A stretch of 64,000 bases of DNA, taken from NCBI GenBank assembly GCA_035772735.1, contig JASDFA010000016.1, positions 147,014,501 to 147,078,500 on the forward strand, in the 5' to 3' direction. The DNA is from Datura wrightii. Its lineage: Eukaryota; Streptophyta; Magnoliopsida; Solanales; Solanaceae. Every line of letters begins with the position of its first letter. Position 1 is the stretch's first letter. Below are positions 1 to 11,431 of the stretch, in pieces. Both the position numbers and the translations under genes were made by a program. The notes under the pieces are model-generated. The model was not told where the DNA came from. It made no database searches and saw nothing but the letters and a program-made list of their open reading frames with translations.

Positions 1-1598
1 AATAACTATAACCATCCTGGCGATCCCCTGGGTATGCACTTGGGCTCGCTGAGCCCCTGACTATGACTGTACCTGAGTCCGGAGGACTCCTGAATCAACA
101 CCCCGGGCGTACCCGCTCGACGGGGGTGTATAAAGGCTGTCCAAGGCACAATATGGGGAAACTGGCATCCCATCTTCGTCCCCTGTGGGATGGCATGCCA
201 CTCCGTAGAGCGACGCATCCTTGCCCTCTGGCGGACGAGTCGATACAGCTATTAACCCTGGGGCGGTCGTGGATGCTAGGTAATCCATCCCTAAGACAAT
301 ACAGTGGTCTCAATTAGTAATACTATCTGCATGTACAACATACTGAAGCTAGTGATGATAATGCATCTGTACATACTGTATGTTGAACTAGTGATAGTGA
401 TATGTATGTATTTAATACATGCTAAGACTGATAATGGTATATATATATATATATATATAATCTTCTACAATACCGTACTGAGTCTAATGTTGAACAAGAT
501 ATAGTTTTTCTTCTGGAAATCATGTTGTATAACTGAGTTTCTATAGTAACATGATTTACTATTTCTAACATGCTTCCTAAACTTCATTTTAATCTATCAT
601 TCTACTTCTGAGATACCTTACAGATACTTATATTGCTTTACTAAGTTTCAACTGAATATGATAATATCCTAACATTCTTTACTAAATCACATACTGGGCA
701 TGCTGTACAGTTCCTAACACTTTGTATTAGAATTTATATCGTGCTAGCAAGTTTCACGCTATACATAATATGATGCTTCCAATATCGTACCAATATTCAT
801 AATAAACATAACATACGACTTCTGAACATTATACTGGCCTTTAAACTATTTTACTATACCGAGACTACTAACTTGCCGAGGAAACTAGCTTTACATACCT
901 TCGCTTCTTATTTCCCGACTAACCGGTGTAGTTCGATCAGTATTCCAGCTATTTCTCCCAACTGAATTCATATAAATGTCAATCAGTACTAAATACAACT
1001 TTATTCTGAAGGACGACATCACTTTCGAAGTAATTATAGCCTAAACTTAGGCTTATCGAAAGATCATCGAAAACTCGCTATTTTCCAGAAGTCCAGAAGG
1101 GAGAAGTATTCACTTCACAGCTAGGAACTCATAGACACTAGTTTGGAGCAATTCCACTTACCTTAGCCCGGTAGCATGGTGATTTTTCGGTCGTATCTCG
1201 CGAAACTAAATCCGTAGGAATGCTCCCTGCTGCTAAATACTTCGGTATCTGGAGTTAATTTAGATTTGGACTACGTTTGGCAGTGTAATCGGACGGAAAT
1301 TATCAAGAAACCTTCGTTCCCTTTTCCTCTCTAGTTTTTCTCTCTGTTTTCGCTGGAAATTATGAAAATTATTTCATTTAAAACCGAAGTGGATGGCTTA
1401 TATAGTTGGGCCTGGACAGGCCCAACGTGTCACGAAGCCAACGCGGAGGGGCTCTGCCCCGGCTCCCTCCGTGATGGTTCGATAGGTTACTCGTCCGATC
1501 CTTTCCCGGGCCTTTCCCTAGCACGTATGGCTTTCAAATATTCTTAACCAACGTGCGAATAGGCCATCTAGATGTCGGAAATCTTACGGGGTATAACA
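1..1598 (-). mobile_element. Partial Tekay-like LTR (T1), cut by the window edge
   Basis: This stretch aligns by eye with the two LTRs of element I (33391-35910 and 40142-42795), but is more diverged. The best match runs from the segment reading 'cctaaacttaggcttatcgaaag' split over 1031-1055 down to the end, GTATAACA at 1598, which corresponds to the TGTAACA end of element I. The left edge lies outside the window. No purine tract follows at 1599, so this is either a solo LTR or the upstream LTR of an element extending to the left. On the reverse strand a TATATAAG box lies at about 1398-1405. A short AT microsatellite sits at about 440-460. The small ORFs near the left edge look like chance frames in GC-rich LTR sequence. 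Confidence 0.75.
1406..1480. repeat. Palindrome module in LTR T1, next to the TATA box
   Basis: A perfect inverted repeat at 1406-1425 (arms TTGGGCCTG and CAGGCCCAA around GA) is followed by a CAACGTGTCACG...CCTCCGTG stem-loop at 1424-1474. The same stem-loop occurs in LTRs of the unrelated B/C family. On the reverse strand the module lies immediately upstream of TATATAAG. At the same place the element I LTRs carry a different palindrome array. Confidence 0.7.
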
Positions 1599-1710
1599 AT
1601 TATTCTACATCCTGACCATATTCCCTGTGGGATCGACCCCAACCTAGTTTGGTTCTTTATTGACAACGTCCATGTCATACTTTTATAGGGGTGTGATTTA
1701 AGCATTATCA
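1599..1710 (+). mobile_element. LTR end fragment (G), Athila-like, forward strand
   Basis: The segment resembles the last 90 bases of the E LTR (26213-26301). Both have 'GGGTTCTTTATTGACAAC' or a one-base variant, and both end in AGCATTATCA. It is cut on its left by LTR T1 and joins decayed Tekay-like coding sequence of F on its right. It is therefore a scrap of an LTR inserted into F and later disrupted by T1. The assignment rests on a short stretch. Confidence 0.5.
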
Positions 1711-2976
1711 ATGCTTAAAGGAGTCATATACCTTATACTGTGGCTCCTAGGCCTAGGAACATGTAAGTACCAACATGTGCAACTCATAACATACATGTGG
1801 CTACTTCTGGCGACTTACCCTGATCTCGGCATGATGACAACACATAGAAGCTATTTTGACGTTGTCCGCCACCTATACTAGAGGATGTTCCTTGCAGAGG
1901 TAGGTGAGATAACAGAGCTGCTGAAGAGCTAGCTGGGGCTCTACCTTCAATTTGCTTAGCTGTTGGGCAATCTCTAAGCTTATGGCCTGACTTGTCGCAT
2001 CAAAAGTAAGCATATGAACTAGCAATGCACTCCTAGGTGGTTCTTCCCACAATTATTGCACGCTGGGTAGGTAATCTTCCTTACCCTGGGTCTGGATGGA
2101 AAACTGGTTGTTGATGGTGCTGGGATAGACAACCTCAGATGGGCAGGGAAAGAGGTCCACCACTCGTCCTCTATTGAGAATACTTCGACTCCCCCCTCCT
2201 TGCTCTCTTATTCTCCCTTGCCAACTCCTTTAACTTTTCCTCCTTGATCTGTTGAGCATGGATCACGAGCCTATAAATGTCCATATCTCTAATAAGCATT
2301 GCAGTTCTATACTCCTTCACCACTAAGTCTGAGGCTCAATTTACGAAATTTCTCATGGGAGTTCTCGGCTCGGCAACCATATCCGGTGCATATTTTGACT
2401 GTTGAATGAACCTTAAGGCATACTCCTGCACCGTCATGTTATTTTGCTTCAGATTGACGAACTCTACAGCCTTTGCTTTCCTTAACTCCTGAAGAAAGAA
2501 CTTGTCCAAGAAGGCTATCACGAACTTGTTCCAACTCACCAGAATTGCACCTCCCCTATGGTCTTCCTTCAATTATCTAAACCATAAAAGCTACCACCTT
2601 CAGCTGATAGGAGGCAAGTCTACATTCTCCTCCACGGAGATCCTCATAATCTGGGTAATCTTATGAATCTCATCAATGAACTTTTGTAGATCTCATTAAT
2701 GAACTCCTATGGATCCTCATCCACCTTTAACCCAAATAATCCCGGCAGGTACATTCTAATGAAATATTGGACCCTTGCGACCATAGAATTCCTGTTAGGA
2801 TTCACGGGTGCCACTGCCTAATAGTTGGCTTGTGATGTGATGGCCTGTGCCAACACATGGAATGCAGCCCGAAACTCTGCATAGGTAACTTGCTCATTCA
2901 TTGGATCCGCTGGGGCTAGTGGGGTTGGCTGGTGCCCATTACCATTTCTTCTTACTTTTTCTCTTCTGGGAGGCAT
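1711..2976 (-). pseudogene. Element F gag, start of protease (Tekay-like chromovirus)
   Basis: Reading on the reverse strand from an ATG at 2976, the frame begins MPPRREK, continues with EQVTYAEFRAAF, and reaches the Retrotrans_gag core at 2572-2336 with FLDKFFLQELRKAKAVEF and MTVQEYALRF. Two zinc knuckles follow at about 2060-1985. The first is CNNCGKNHLGVHC. The second reads CDKSGHKLRDC, but its first knuckle cysteine position holds a TGA stop, and the two knuckles lie in different frames. The sequence then runs toward the protease (QRQNSFYVLSS) and is cut near 1711 by the G/T1 insertions. Gag would form the virus-like particle. Stops and frameshifts make this a pseudogene. The order gag, double knuckle, protease is that of Tekay/Del elements. 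Confidence 0.85.
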
Positions 2977-3199
2977 TGTCTGTGAATGAGTAAAGCATGA
3001 GTTATAAGAGGAACTTTTAGATTTTCACACTCTATGCACGGTAAGAATCATGAAGAAAGGGAATTTTCCTAAAAACGCCTTGTATCCTCTTCCTCAAAAG
3101 TGTGGCGCGCTTCACGCCTATGGAAAAGACTTTACTTGATATGTCTTTCAAACACCCTAGAACACCCTAAACCTAATGCTCTGATGCCAAATTTTTCTT
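2977..3199 (-). other. Element F leader and primer-binding site
   Basis: On the reverse strand TGGCATCAGAGC at 3178-3189 is one mismatch from the initiator-methionine tRNA primer site TGGTATCAGAGC used by many Ty3/gypsy elements. The leader down to the gag ATG at 2976 resembles that of element H (30891-31083): both have an ATTAGGTTTAGGGTG-like start and a GGCGTGAAGCGC-like segment. The F LTR should directly adjoin the primer site but is displaced by element A. It resumes at 23876. Confidence 0.8.
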
Positions 3200-4709
3200 T
3201 GATAATGTCCAAAAAACACTCCTCATAACGAGAAAGCATACACAGTCGTTGCTCAAAACATGTATTCTCGACGAATGTCGAGGTCGAATCCCATTGAGAC
3301 TAGTGAATGATTTGTGCAAGTGTTGTTTTAAGAAATTTGAATTAACTCTCACCAATCAAGAGAAATAAAATAGTAAATTTTCTAGGGGAAGATGAATTTA
3401 ACAATATTGTAAATTTTAAACCAGGTTGCTAAAATAGCAAAATAACGAAAATTGGTAGACAATAATGAGTGAAGACTAGAGGTGTGGTGTAGATGGGGTG
3501 CTATCATATAAAGATATACTAGCTCATCAAATAATTGCGAATAAGTCTAAATAACATTGGGTAAGATGGCACCCTATGTTTTTCAACCTCATGGATGCCT
3601 TTTTCTTGCATCCTTTCGAACCTCAAGACACAATTCAATTAGCCCAATAGAGTTTGGGTTAATAAATGATCTATTTCTAGTAATCAACTACTAATTAGGA
3701 TTATGAATATGGGTTTTGGCTATTTCTAGCCCCACTCCACACAAACACATCCATTCCCACCATCAAATTCTCTCCCAACACTTGAATTGTTCTTTTGCAA
3801 GCTAAAATCAAGTGAGAAAAGTAAACCCACATTTGCAGCTACGGATCATCAATTATAAATTGGAAAAAAACTCAATAAAATTACACTAATAAAGCAATAT
3901 TGTGATGAATCTAGCAATACCCAATCTAATTAAGCACCTACCACACACCTCTAGTTGATGATTTAGCTACTCATAATGAACAAACTAAAGGGTATATCCA
4001 TAAATAAACTCAATGATTTGATTGATAAGAGCAAGCAAAATCAAACTCAAAATATGTCTGCAATAATGGTTATACCTTGTTAAGGAAGAAGATGAAAATA
4101 AGATAAGCACTATTCAACAATCTCCTCCAATGGGGTTCTTCTCTCTCTAAAGCAAAAGGGATGATCAAAAAGGTAAAAAGTGTGCACAGAGTACTTTCTT
4201 CTAGACTATATATAAAAATAGGGCAACCAATTTCCTCTTTATTAGTGTTAGACGCTATTGCCCCTGTTAAGGAGTTTTGTCACTTACGAGGGGAATCGAC
4301 GGTTTGTCAGTTTCATTACGCGAACCACCGTCAGTCATCTTCTGCCCTTCCAGTGATTTTTTAGGACCATTCAGTGAAACCTTTAGTGGTTCGCTGGCCT
4401 CCATCCGCGATCCACCGATTACGTTACTCCATCCACGAATCGCCTGTTGATATCTGTGGCCGCCGGTTGCATTTTCTCCTCAAATTAGTGGTCATATGTG
4501 TTTGATAGGCATTTCACCGATGTCCTTCAGTGGAACGCCGATTTTCACCTGATTTCATCCTTTTTACTCCACTTCTTTCTTTTTCTCTTCAACTCAGATA
4601 CCTACACATAAAAAGTCAAAAAAGGCATAAAATTCATCTAAATGACTTGAAAACTAAGTTAAAGGTCATGCTCAAGAGCCTAATGAGTTGGTAAATTACC
4701 AACTCGTCA
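3200..4709 (-). repeat. Element A 3' LTR
   Basis: The LTR reads TGACGAG... to ...ATTATCA on the reverse strand and aligns along its length with 22344-23875. A TATATATAG box is at about 4205-4216. Upstream of it on the reverse strand, at 4260-4570, is a run of short imperfect palindromic words related to CGACGGT, ACCACCG and TCAGTGAA. Similar words recur inside the element at 8340-8560 and 9420-9800. Confidence 0.8.
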
Positions 4710-6664
4710 AACACTCAAACTTGAACCATTTCTTGTCCTAAAGTAATGCAATTTTTATCAGTTGAGAAACATGCCACTCCATAAGAGTTTAGAAATCAAT
4801 GATCATTTAATCAATGACAACCCAAAAAATGCTCACCAACTCACCAAAAAAGAGAAGCAAATTCCCCCCCCCCCCCCAAGATAAAAGAAAAATATATGGA
4901 AAAGTTTCAAGAGGCCACCACAATTCAAAGGAATGAATTCAAAAATGCTTTCATTTTTCAAAACAAGGGCATAGCTATCCAACGAAATACACATAGCATC
5001 TCAATTCATAATCACTACACATTCAAAGCTTGCCTTAGAGCTCGCACTGCTCATGTCCCAATCACATCTATACCTTAATGCAAGTGTGTCCTTAAAAGGT
5101 GTGATGCCACTAACAAAAGAGAGAATCCCTTTTTTCTATCACGAATTAATGCGCACACAAGGGATTTTAGAAAAAGATGATCATACTCACTCTCCCAAAG
5201 TAAATCTTCATGCACACAACTCAACCGATAGGCTTGTCCTTCGTGTAATTCGCCACTAATGTAGAGAAACTACACTGAAAATCAATTAGGACTTGTGGGT
5301 CATGATTAAGGCTAGGGGTAATGGTAAGAACATTATTTGGCTCTAGTGACTAGATCCTCCCTAATGCCTTTATGTGAACACTTTTACCTTTCCCATTTAA
5401 CTTTTTATATCGCTCCATCTTTTCCTTCTTTTGCAACTATTTCCCTCTTTTATTATCCAAAGACCTTCCTTGTACCACCTTTGGCTATCACATTAAGCAT
5501 TGTCTAATCAAGAGGTAACACCATTTCACTTTTCTTTTCTCTTTTGGTACCTTAAGGTTCCCTAGCTCATCATTTTATTCCCTTTTCTCAAAATGTTGTG
5601 CTACCTCAGATTTATGCTTTTTATATATCCGCCTTTCTTGAAAAACCCTCAAACTTAGGCCCTTTGCCTATTACTCACTGATTTACTTATCTCACCCTGT
5701 GCCTTTGGGTCTTCAGCCCCCATTTTTCTCATATGCTCACCACTAAAAATTAGGGAGGATTGCCAAGAAGAGGATATTAAAAAGGGACATTGGCTTGTAA
5801 TGCGGTTTCCAAAAATAAACAGTTCAAAAGGCTCAACACTAGGTAGCAACAGAAGACATTTTCGGACATCATTTTGGGTCGAGTGACTAGTCAAATAAAA
5901 GCCTAAAATCATGTTCCAAGTGTAGCTACATCTAGGATTTCTTCTTGAGTCATACTTAGGGCAAGTTCTAGACAAGAAACTATGCATGAGATTCACAAAA
6001 ATCCTTACCACACAGGGCATCACACCCAAAGAGTCCAAAAAATCCATTATTATGACAAGATTTTGATTTAAGACATTAGAACATGCGAATTCATAAGACG
6101 AACCAAGAATTTACAATGTATGATAAAAGAGTGCTACATTTCTCATTTCAAATGCCCATTTTTTTCATTTCTCATTTTCATGCCATATCTCAAATTTTTT
6201 GGTGGTACCTCTCACAACAGCTCCACAGAAGACTCAAGAATGACATGGCATTTTTCCTTAAGAGAGTCACCTCACAATCTATCATCGGGAAGTGCCAACC
6301 CGGTTTGACAACAAAAAGAAAAGAAAAAGAAAAGATTGGGAAAGAAATGTGGTATGAAGAAAATCCTTGGAGTTTGAGTACAATTCTACTAATTACACAG
6401 GTGAACAAAAGATTTTTGGGTCATAATGCAACATTTGAAAAATTCAAACTAAGGGCCCATTTTCAGCACTAACATCGAGAAATTAATCATCTCATTCATT
6501 CATAATTTTATCAACAGAACTAGCCAGGAAAGGGCAATCATTAACACACTAAAAATGAGCCCAACAAAGCTCATAACTATTCATCAGATACAAACAAAAG
6601 CCCGACAAGGGCTACATCAAACCATCAACAAAATAAGATACAAATGACCCCCTATCAAAACACT
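4710..6664 (-). other. Element A 3' noncoding region
   Basis: About 2 kb between ORF2 and the 3' LTR, AT-rich, with no coding homology that I recognise. It contains a C15 homopolymer at about 4864-4878 and pyrimidine-rich patches. A segment at 5215-5330 (cataggcttg-type text followed by 'gtaattcgccactaatgtagagaaa') resembles the equivalent regions of B (about 11840-11930) and C (about 58475-58570), so this untranslated region is conserved between families. The open frames at 5655-6047 and 6083-6472 have no recognisable product. Confidence 0.6.
4728..4747 (-). repeat. LTR-adjacent hairpin of A (TCCT/AGGA loop)
   Basis: ATTTCTTGTCCTAAAGTAAT forms a stem of six pairs and one mismatch around GTCCTA. 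It lies 18 bases inside the 3' LTR, as do equivalent hairpins in elements B, C, D, H and I whose stems have other sequences. Confidence 0.6.
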
Positions 6665-6705
6665 CATCCCACCCCCAGCATAAACATTACATTGTCCCCA
6701 ATGTA
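6665..6705 (-). repeat. Post-ORF2 hairpin and purine tract of A
   Basis: On the reverse strand TACATT-GGGGAC-AATGTA (6705-6688) is a perfect six-pair hairpin, followed by a G-rich run GCTGGGGGTGGGAT (6679-6666). The arrangement matches B at 13308-13268 and C at 59822-59783. It may act as a second plus-strand priming site or as an RNA processing signal; both are inferences. Confidence 0.65.
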
Positions 6706-8230
6706 GGCATGCAAAATAAAAGGGGTGAGAGACGTCCTGAGTGGGTCACTCCTCATCAACCACATCATCATCTACAACGGCTCCTACCTCACCATCAAAA
6801 TCTTCATCACCCAGATCGTCAGCGTCATCTCCTAAGCCCTCAAACAAATCATTTATGGGGCCTTAGACTATAGAAGGGGCAGCCATTGTGGCATCAAGAG
6901 TACTCAAATTAGGCACCTTCCTAGATGTTCGACTCTTCCACTCCCTTACTTTAGTATGGAGAGAGGTGATAGGCCCTCTACAGCATTTACCCATTTGCAC
7001 AATGTGGTAAGACTCTCATACATAGACTTCATTTCCCTCTTTACCGTTAAGGCGATGAGGGCAGGGCGGCTCCTACAAAACTTTTAAAGTTGACTCTCGT
7101 GAGAGTTGGTCATTTCCACCAGCCTGTGTAGACCACTTGATTGGGAGGATATTGGAGGAGTTGATGCTCCTAGCATAGGTATGTCACTAGAGGTATTCAC
7201 CAAAGCTTATGGTTGAGGCATATTCAAATCTGGGGCTTGGGGAGACTGATCAGAACCATGAGATAGAGAACCCTCTGGAAAATCAAAAGCCTACATCTGC
7301 TTCCTGTTGACCTTGGGCGCCTCAACATCCCTTTTTCGATCTAATGTGATTACTCTCGAAGTAGGACTGGAGGTCTCATCTAGGAATAATGGCATTTCGG
7401 CTTGCAAGCATAGATGAGAAATGAGCACGACATATGGAATGGAATTGCTGGCCTGCCTTGCTTTTCTCTTCATTTGTAGAGCCATAATTTCCCTAATGTT
7501 TATGGGGACCCCTTTCATGATGCAAGCTATACTGATAGCTTCTTCCAAGCTGACTTATTGCCAGTTCTTGGAGGGTGTAATGTGTCCATAGATGAAGTCT
7601 AGCCATGCTTGGCTTCAAATTTCAAATCATGGCGACCAATTTTTCCATCCATATTAGCCTAGAAAGGTGTATCTGCAGCAATGATAGGAGTTATCCATGA
7701 GAATTGGTTCTCCTTATCAGCACTCCTAGCCATGTATTCTAAGCCAGTGTCAATCTCGTCCTCCTAGAACAAATAATTGATGGTTGCTAGAGTAATGTCA
7801 ACGTCCACCCCTCGCACCATAACTGAATATAGGCAGGGAAATTCATCGACTTTGCCGCTATGGATCATGCTCTCCTGCCTAGCTTGGTAGGAAATGTATA
7901 ACTTTGGCACTAAGATCGAATAGTAATCTGGGAGAGGATTGGCGAAATCATTCCATTTTCTATTAGTGAACTGAGTTGTGATGTTGGGAAGGTTATCGCG
8001 CAGCCCCACCAAATCCGACCTCTTTTCAATGGTGATTGATCGACCCTTGCAGATGGCATAGTGTCACTTCATGTTGGGCACACAAAACATGATAGCCACC
8101 CAAGAGTTGGTGGATGCTACAGATTCCTAAGAGTTTCCTTTTCCCTTTGTGGATAAGGAGACTGGGGTTTTGCCCTTACGGGGATTCCTGAATGAAGTCT
8201 TTTTTGCAAACACAATATTAGTGGAATCCA
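6706..8230 (-). pseudogene. Element A ORF2, putative plant transposon protein-like
   Basis: Reverse-strand fragments at 8012-7764 and 7548-7291 match the B/C ORF2 product in order. The first has KLYISYQARQES...VMVRGVDVDITLATINYLF, corresponding to the B segment with REFYANWNP and IRGQIVTLEPQQLNTI. The second has EEAISIACIMKGVPINIREIM followed by ALQMKRKARQ, corresponding to LVYALMKGLEINVGAVI and SAMKRARLHQ. Between and around them are stops and frame changes. The family (Pfam-type 'putative plant transposon protein') has no established biochemical function. Position downstream of protease and upstream of the second purine tract is the same as in B, C and E. The start is not clear; a 3' splice-like TTTTAG lies near 8306. 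Confidence 0.65.
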
Positions 8231-9894
8231 CAATCTATCCTTTTTTATTTTTTCCAATTATAATGTGAAACAACTAACAACTACTCTAAAATTTAAATGA
8301 GAAACAAGAGGAGGAATTAGCAACTAATTAACTAGCAGCACCGACAAAATACCGGCGAACCACAGGAGATTATTCGCGGACCGCTGATGAACTGCTAGTG
8401 ATAGGTAGAGAACATGGGTAGTAAGTTTTCCACCGGCAATAGATCAGTGAATCACCAGCCACGATCTGCAAATTTTCAATGTAACATGGGGTCAGGGCAG
8501 TGGCTTGAGGACAATATTAGCCTGAACCGGCATTTCATTGGCGTTTTTTCAGACTTGAGTGACGAATACCAATGCTTTACTATGAAATCCAATATCAGAA
8601 TTCTCAAACACTCGCTCACATAATATCAAAGAATTACCTAATGGTCATCATCCCCAATGCTTCACAGTGAAATCCAGTATTAGAATTCTCAAACACTCGC
8701 TTACATCATATCAAAGAATTACCTACACACATGAAAAGGGAAAAAAATGACGATTTACCCTTAAGCATGGTGTCACCCGATCTATCATAGGGAAAATTTG
8801 GTCTTTTTAATCCCTTGGGGATACTGAGACTTCACCCCACTTAACTACACAAGAACAACCATTTCCCCCATACAAATTTAAACATCAAGCCTATATCACC
8901 CCACTAATTTCACATTGTATCAACTAACTTTATTCAACAGGTATGGTCTCCTTCATGAAAATGTTGGGGAGAAGGGCAGTAAAAAGAAGGGAGATATATG
9001 TCATAACAGCATCCATATGCAATAAGAATACCATTTATAAGAAAATAAGGAGTTAAGAGTAAATTAACACAATCAAGAGAATGAGTTTAGAGAATAGATG
9101 TGGAAGCTTGAGAGTGCTCAACAATGGTGAAATTTTAGAGCTCTACTAGTAGAGTGGGAGAGTGTAGTGAGAGTTAGGTAGAAGGGTTGGGGTGATTTTA
9201 TAGGTGAGAAGGTGTAATTGTTGTTGGTTGAGGAGGAGGTGGATGGCTAGTGGTGCTTTAATTGTATAGGAAGTGGAAGAGAGGGAGTTTTTCTAGAATA
9301 TGGAAATGTGGGATATTGGTAAAATAAAAAGGTGTGTGGGAAAGTGTTAAAAGGTGGAAAAAGGGAAGTCTAGGAGAATAAAAAGGGTTTTTTGGTAGGT
9401 TAGGACGGCTGCAGAAATATTCTCAGTCTAGTAGGTCCATGGTTTGGTTAAGATTTTAAAACAAAGCACGTACCTTCACCGGTGGTCACCAATTGGAACC
9501 GGAGGTTCACCGCCTTACCATCACAGGCCTGATTTTGTGGCCAGTTCACTGTCTTCTACCAGCGATTGACCAACAGTTCGTGGTTTGGGTTCTGTGTTCC
9601 CTGGTGGATCACCATTTTTGCACCCACTTCTCAGGTATTCTATCTAGCACCGGCGTACAAGCGGCGGCTCGCGACGTCATATTGGTGTTTCTTTGGTGCC
9701 TTTACCTGTCTGACCATTTTTTCCCAAGTTTCTTCTCATATGATCAAGGGTGTGATGCTTCACGCCTCTGGATCGACGATTTGCTGGTATAGCGGGGTGC
9801 CTTCCTTGTCTTATGCTTCATCCCTTTCTTCTCACCTACTTAGTCCTACAAAACCACAAACAACAATGACGTTAAAAACATTCAAAAGAAGACA
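8231..9894 (-). promoter_or_regulatory. Element A region between protease and ORF2 (possible internal promoter)
   Basis: Noncoding, 1.7 kb. Two patches (8340-8560 and 9420-9800) are rich in GC and short inverted words such as CACCGGTG. They resemble the palindrome zone of the A LTR at 4260-4570. The intervening 8600-9420 is AT-rich and runs of purine occur at 9040-9380. By comparison with B, where LTR-type stem-loops precede a spliced ORF2, this could be an internal promoter and intron, but the splice sites cannot be fixed here. Confidence 0.4.
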
Positions 9895-9943
9895 CTTGGG
9901 TTGCCTCCCAAGAACCTCCTTAGTTAATGTCGTGGCACGACAT
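9895..9943 (-). repeat. Conserved stem-loop pair downstream of protease (A)
   Basis: CTTGGG-TTGCCT-CCCAAG (9895-9912) is a perfect hairpin. A second one, ATGTCGTG-G-CACGACAT (9927-9943), follows. B has the same loop TTGCCT with stem CACGGG/CCCGTG, so pairing is kept while two stem positions change on both sides. Confidence 0.7.
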
Positions 9944-10005
9944 ATTTCTCATTTAACATTTATTCCTCGAAGGATCATCCTCCGACTCAGGCTCCTCTAT
10001 ATCAA

Positions 10006-11431
10006 TGTCCGGCTGGTTCGGTATATGGGTAAAAACCGACACGCAAGTGCACGTGGTCAAACAAGTAATAAAGTGGCTAAGTAAGCCAAGTATCGAACCA
10101 AGGAGACTCCGGATAAGTAAAATTGCTTAACTATACTATATTCTAGCTTTACTTCTAATTATGCTGACAACAACGTAACCAAAAGTTAAATAATTTTGTT
10201 TATATACTATATAGTAAACTATTAACAATTATCTACTGTGAATTGAAACTATGGATATGAGCATGCCAAGGTTAAGAACAAGTAATGAACTTGAATATAA
10301 TCATAATTCGGTTATTCTTCTCTTCATGTTGCTAGCCAAGAACATTAGCCTAGAGATTAAACTCTCATATTTAATCTCACTTTAGAATCATAAACCATTC
10401 GTCTACATTTCTGTGATCAAATGCAATTTATGACCTATCAATCCAATTCCAGTTCCTAAATTGACTAATACGGCTTTCAAGTATATTTCTATCAGGAAAG
10501 CACATCAACACCCAATTTTCCCAAATCAAGTTAAGAACAATATCCTATTAATTCACAACTTTCCAATTTCTTGCTCTCTCGAGTGAAATTGGACTTTTTA
10601 GATGTACATTAATGTCGGCCACACACTAATGCAGTAGAAACAAGAATTAATAGAACAACGTATAAGAAGAAGATGAAAAACCATATAATTAACAATCAAA
10701 ATTCATCACCATTGTTACTAACCTCAGCAAGGAAGAGAATTAGCCACTCATTCGTGGATTAATCATCCTAAAACAAGTGTTAATCATACAAACAATTGAT
10801 TGAAAGAAGAAAGAAAGAGAGAAAAACCCTTAGCTTTTTCGTCCCTCAACTGCCTCTAACCCACGTCCTTGCTCCACCAAGTCTGAATTAATTAAAAATA
10901 AGCCTAAGTGTTCTATTTATACTATTGGGAATTTTTCCCGGAATAACAAGCAACGTGTCACGGAGGCCAACGCGGAGCACTGCCTCCGTGACACGGCGTG
11001 GACGCGGACCCTCACTGGAAATCCAGGGTCCGGGAATATAGCCTCAACGTGGCACGGAGGCCAACCCGGAGGTTTATCTCCGTGCCACGGAGCTGTCGCG
11101 AGGCTTCACTGGAAATTGCCAATTAAATCACCCTCCAGGCAGTGTGCCTCCGCGATGGTAGCGTGGCACGGCTCCATCGCGGAGCCCCTTTACATTGCTT
11201 ATTCCAATGTCTTTTCCATGCTCGCATCCAAGTCCAACTCCGATATTGTCCCAACATGCATTTTAGCTCCTAAAAATCATATTTTACCTGCAAAACAATG
11301 CTAATAATGTTGGTTAGTATAAATTCACATTTTATTACCAATTACATGAAAATGTATACACATTGCATAACAAACAAGGCGAAAATGATACGTTTGAGTA
11401 TCACTTGGGCATATAAATGTGCCCAAGATCA
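10006..11431 (-). repeat. Element B 3' LTR
   Basis: It reads TGATCTTGGGC... to ...GCCGGACA on the reverse strand. TATAAATAG is at 10921-10913. Upstream of the TATA box on the reverse strand lies the palindrome array 10951-11185. The 5' LTR copy is at 18480-19906. Confidence 0.9.
10951..11185. repeat. Stem-loop array upstream of the B LTR TATA box
   Basis: There are three inverted repeats. The first (10956-10995) pairs TGTCACGGAGGC with GCCTCCGTGACA. The second (11050-11088) pairs GTGGCACGGAG with CTCCGTGCCAC. The third pairs CTCCGCGATGG (11148-11158) with CCATCGCGGAG (11174-11184). Each is separated by a CACTGGAAAT-type spacer, giving a degenerate unit of roughly 100 bp. The same array is at 19426-19659, and a diverged one is in LTR C at 57593-57826. 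Confidence 0.85.

Noticed and set aside
6..317. Overlapping ORFs on both strands near the left edge
   Set aside because: They lie in GC-rich LTR sequence homologous to the noncoding LTRs of element I, and no frame is shared with those LTRs.
440..460. AT microsatellite as a feature of interest
   Set aside because: Short simple repeat of the kind common in AT-rich LTRs.
9493..10084. Forward ORFs of 99 and 172 codons
   Set aside because: No family resemblance; they lie in the noncoding region of A and the second one runs across the A/B insertion junction.
10951..11185. A MITE inserted in LTR B
   Set aside because: Several short stem-loops with spacers, present in all B/C LTRs and in the interior; no single terminal inverted repeat pair or target duplication.
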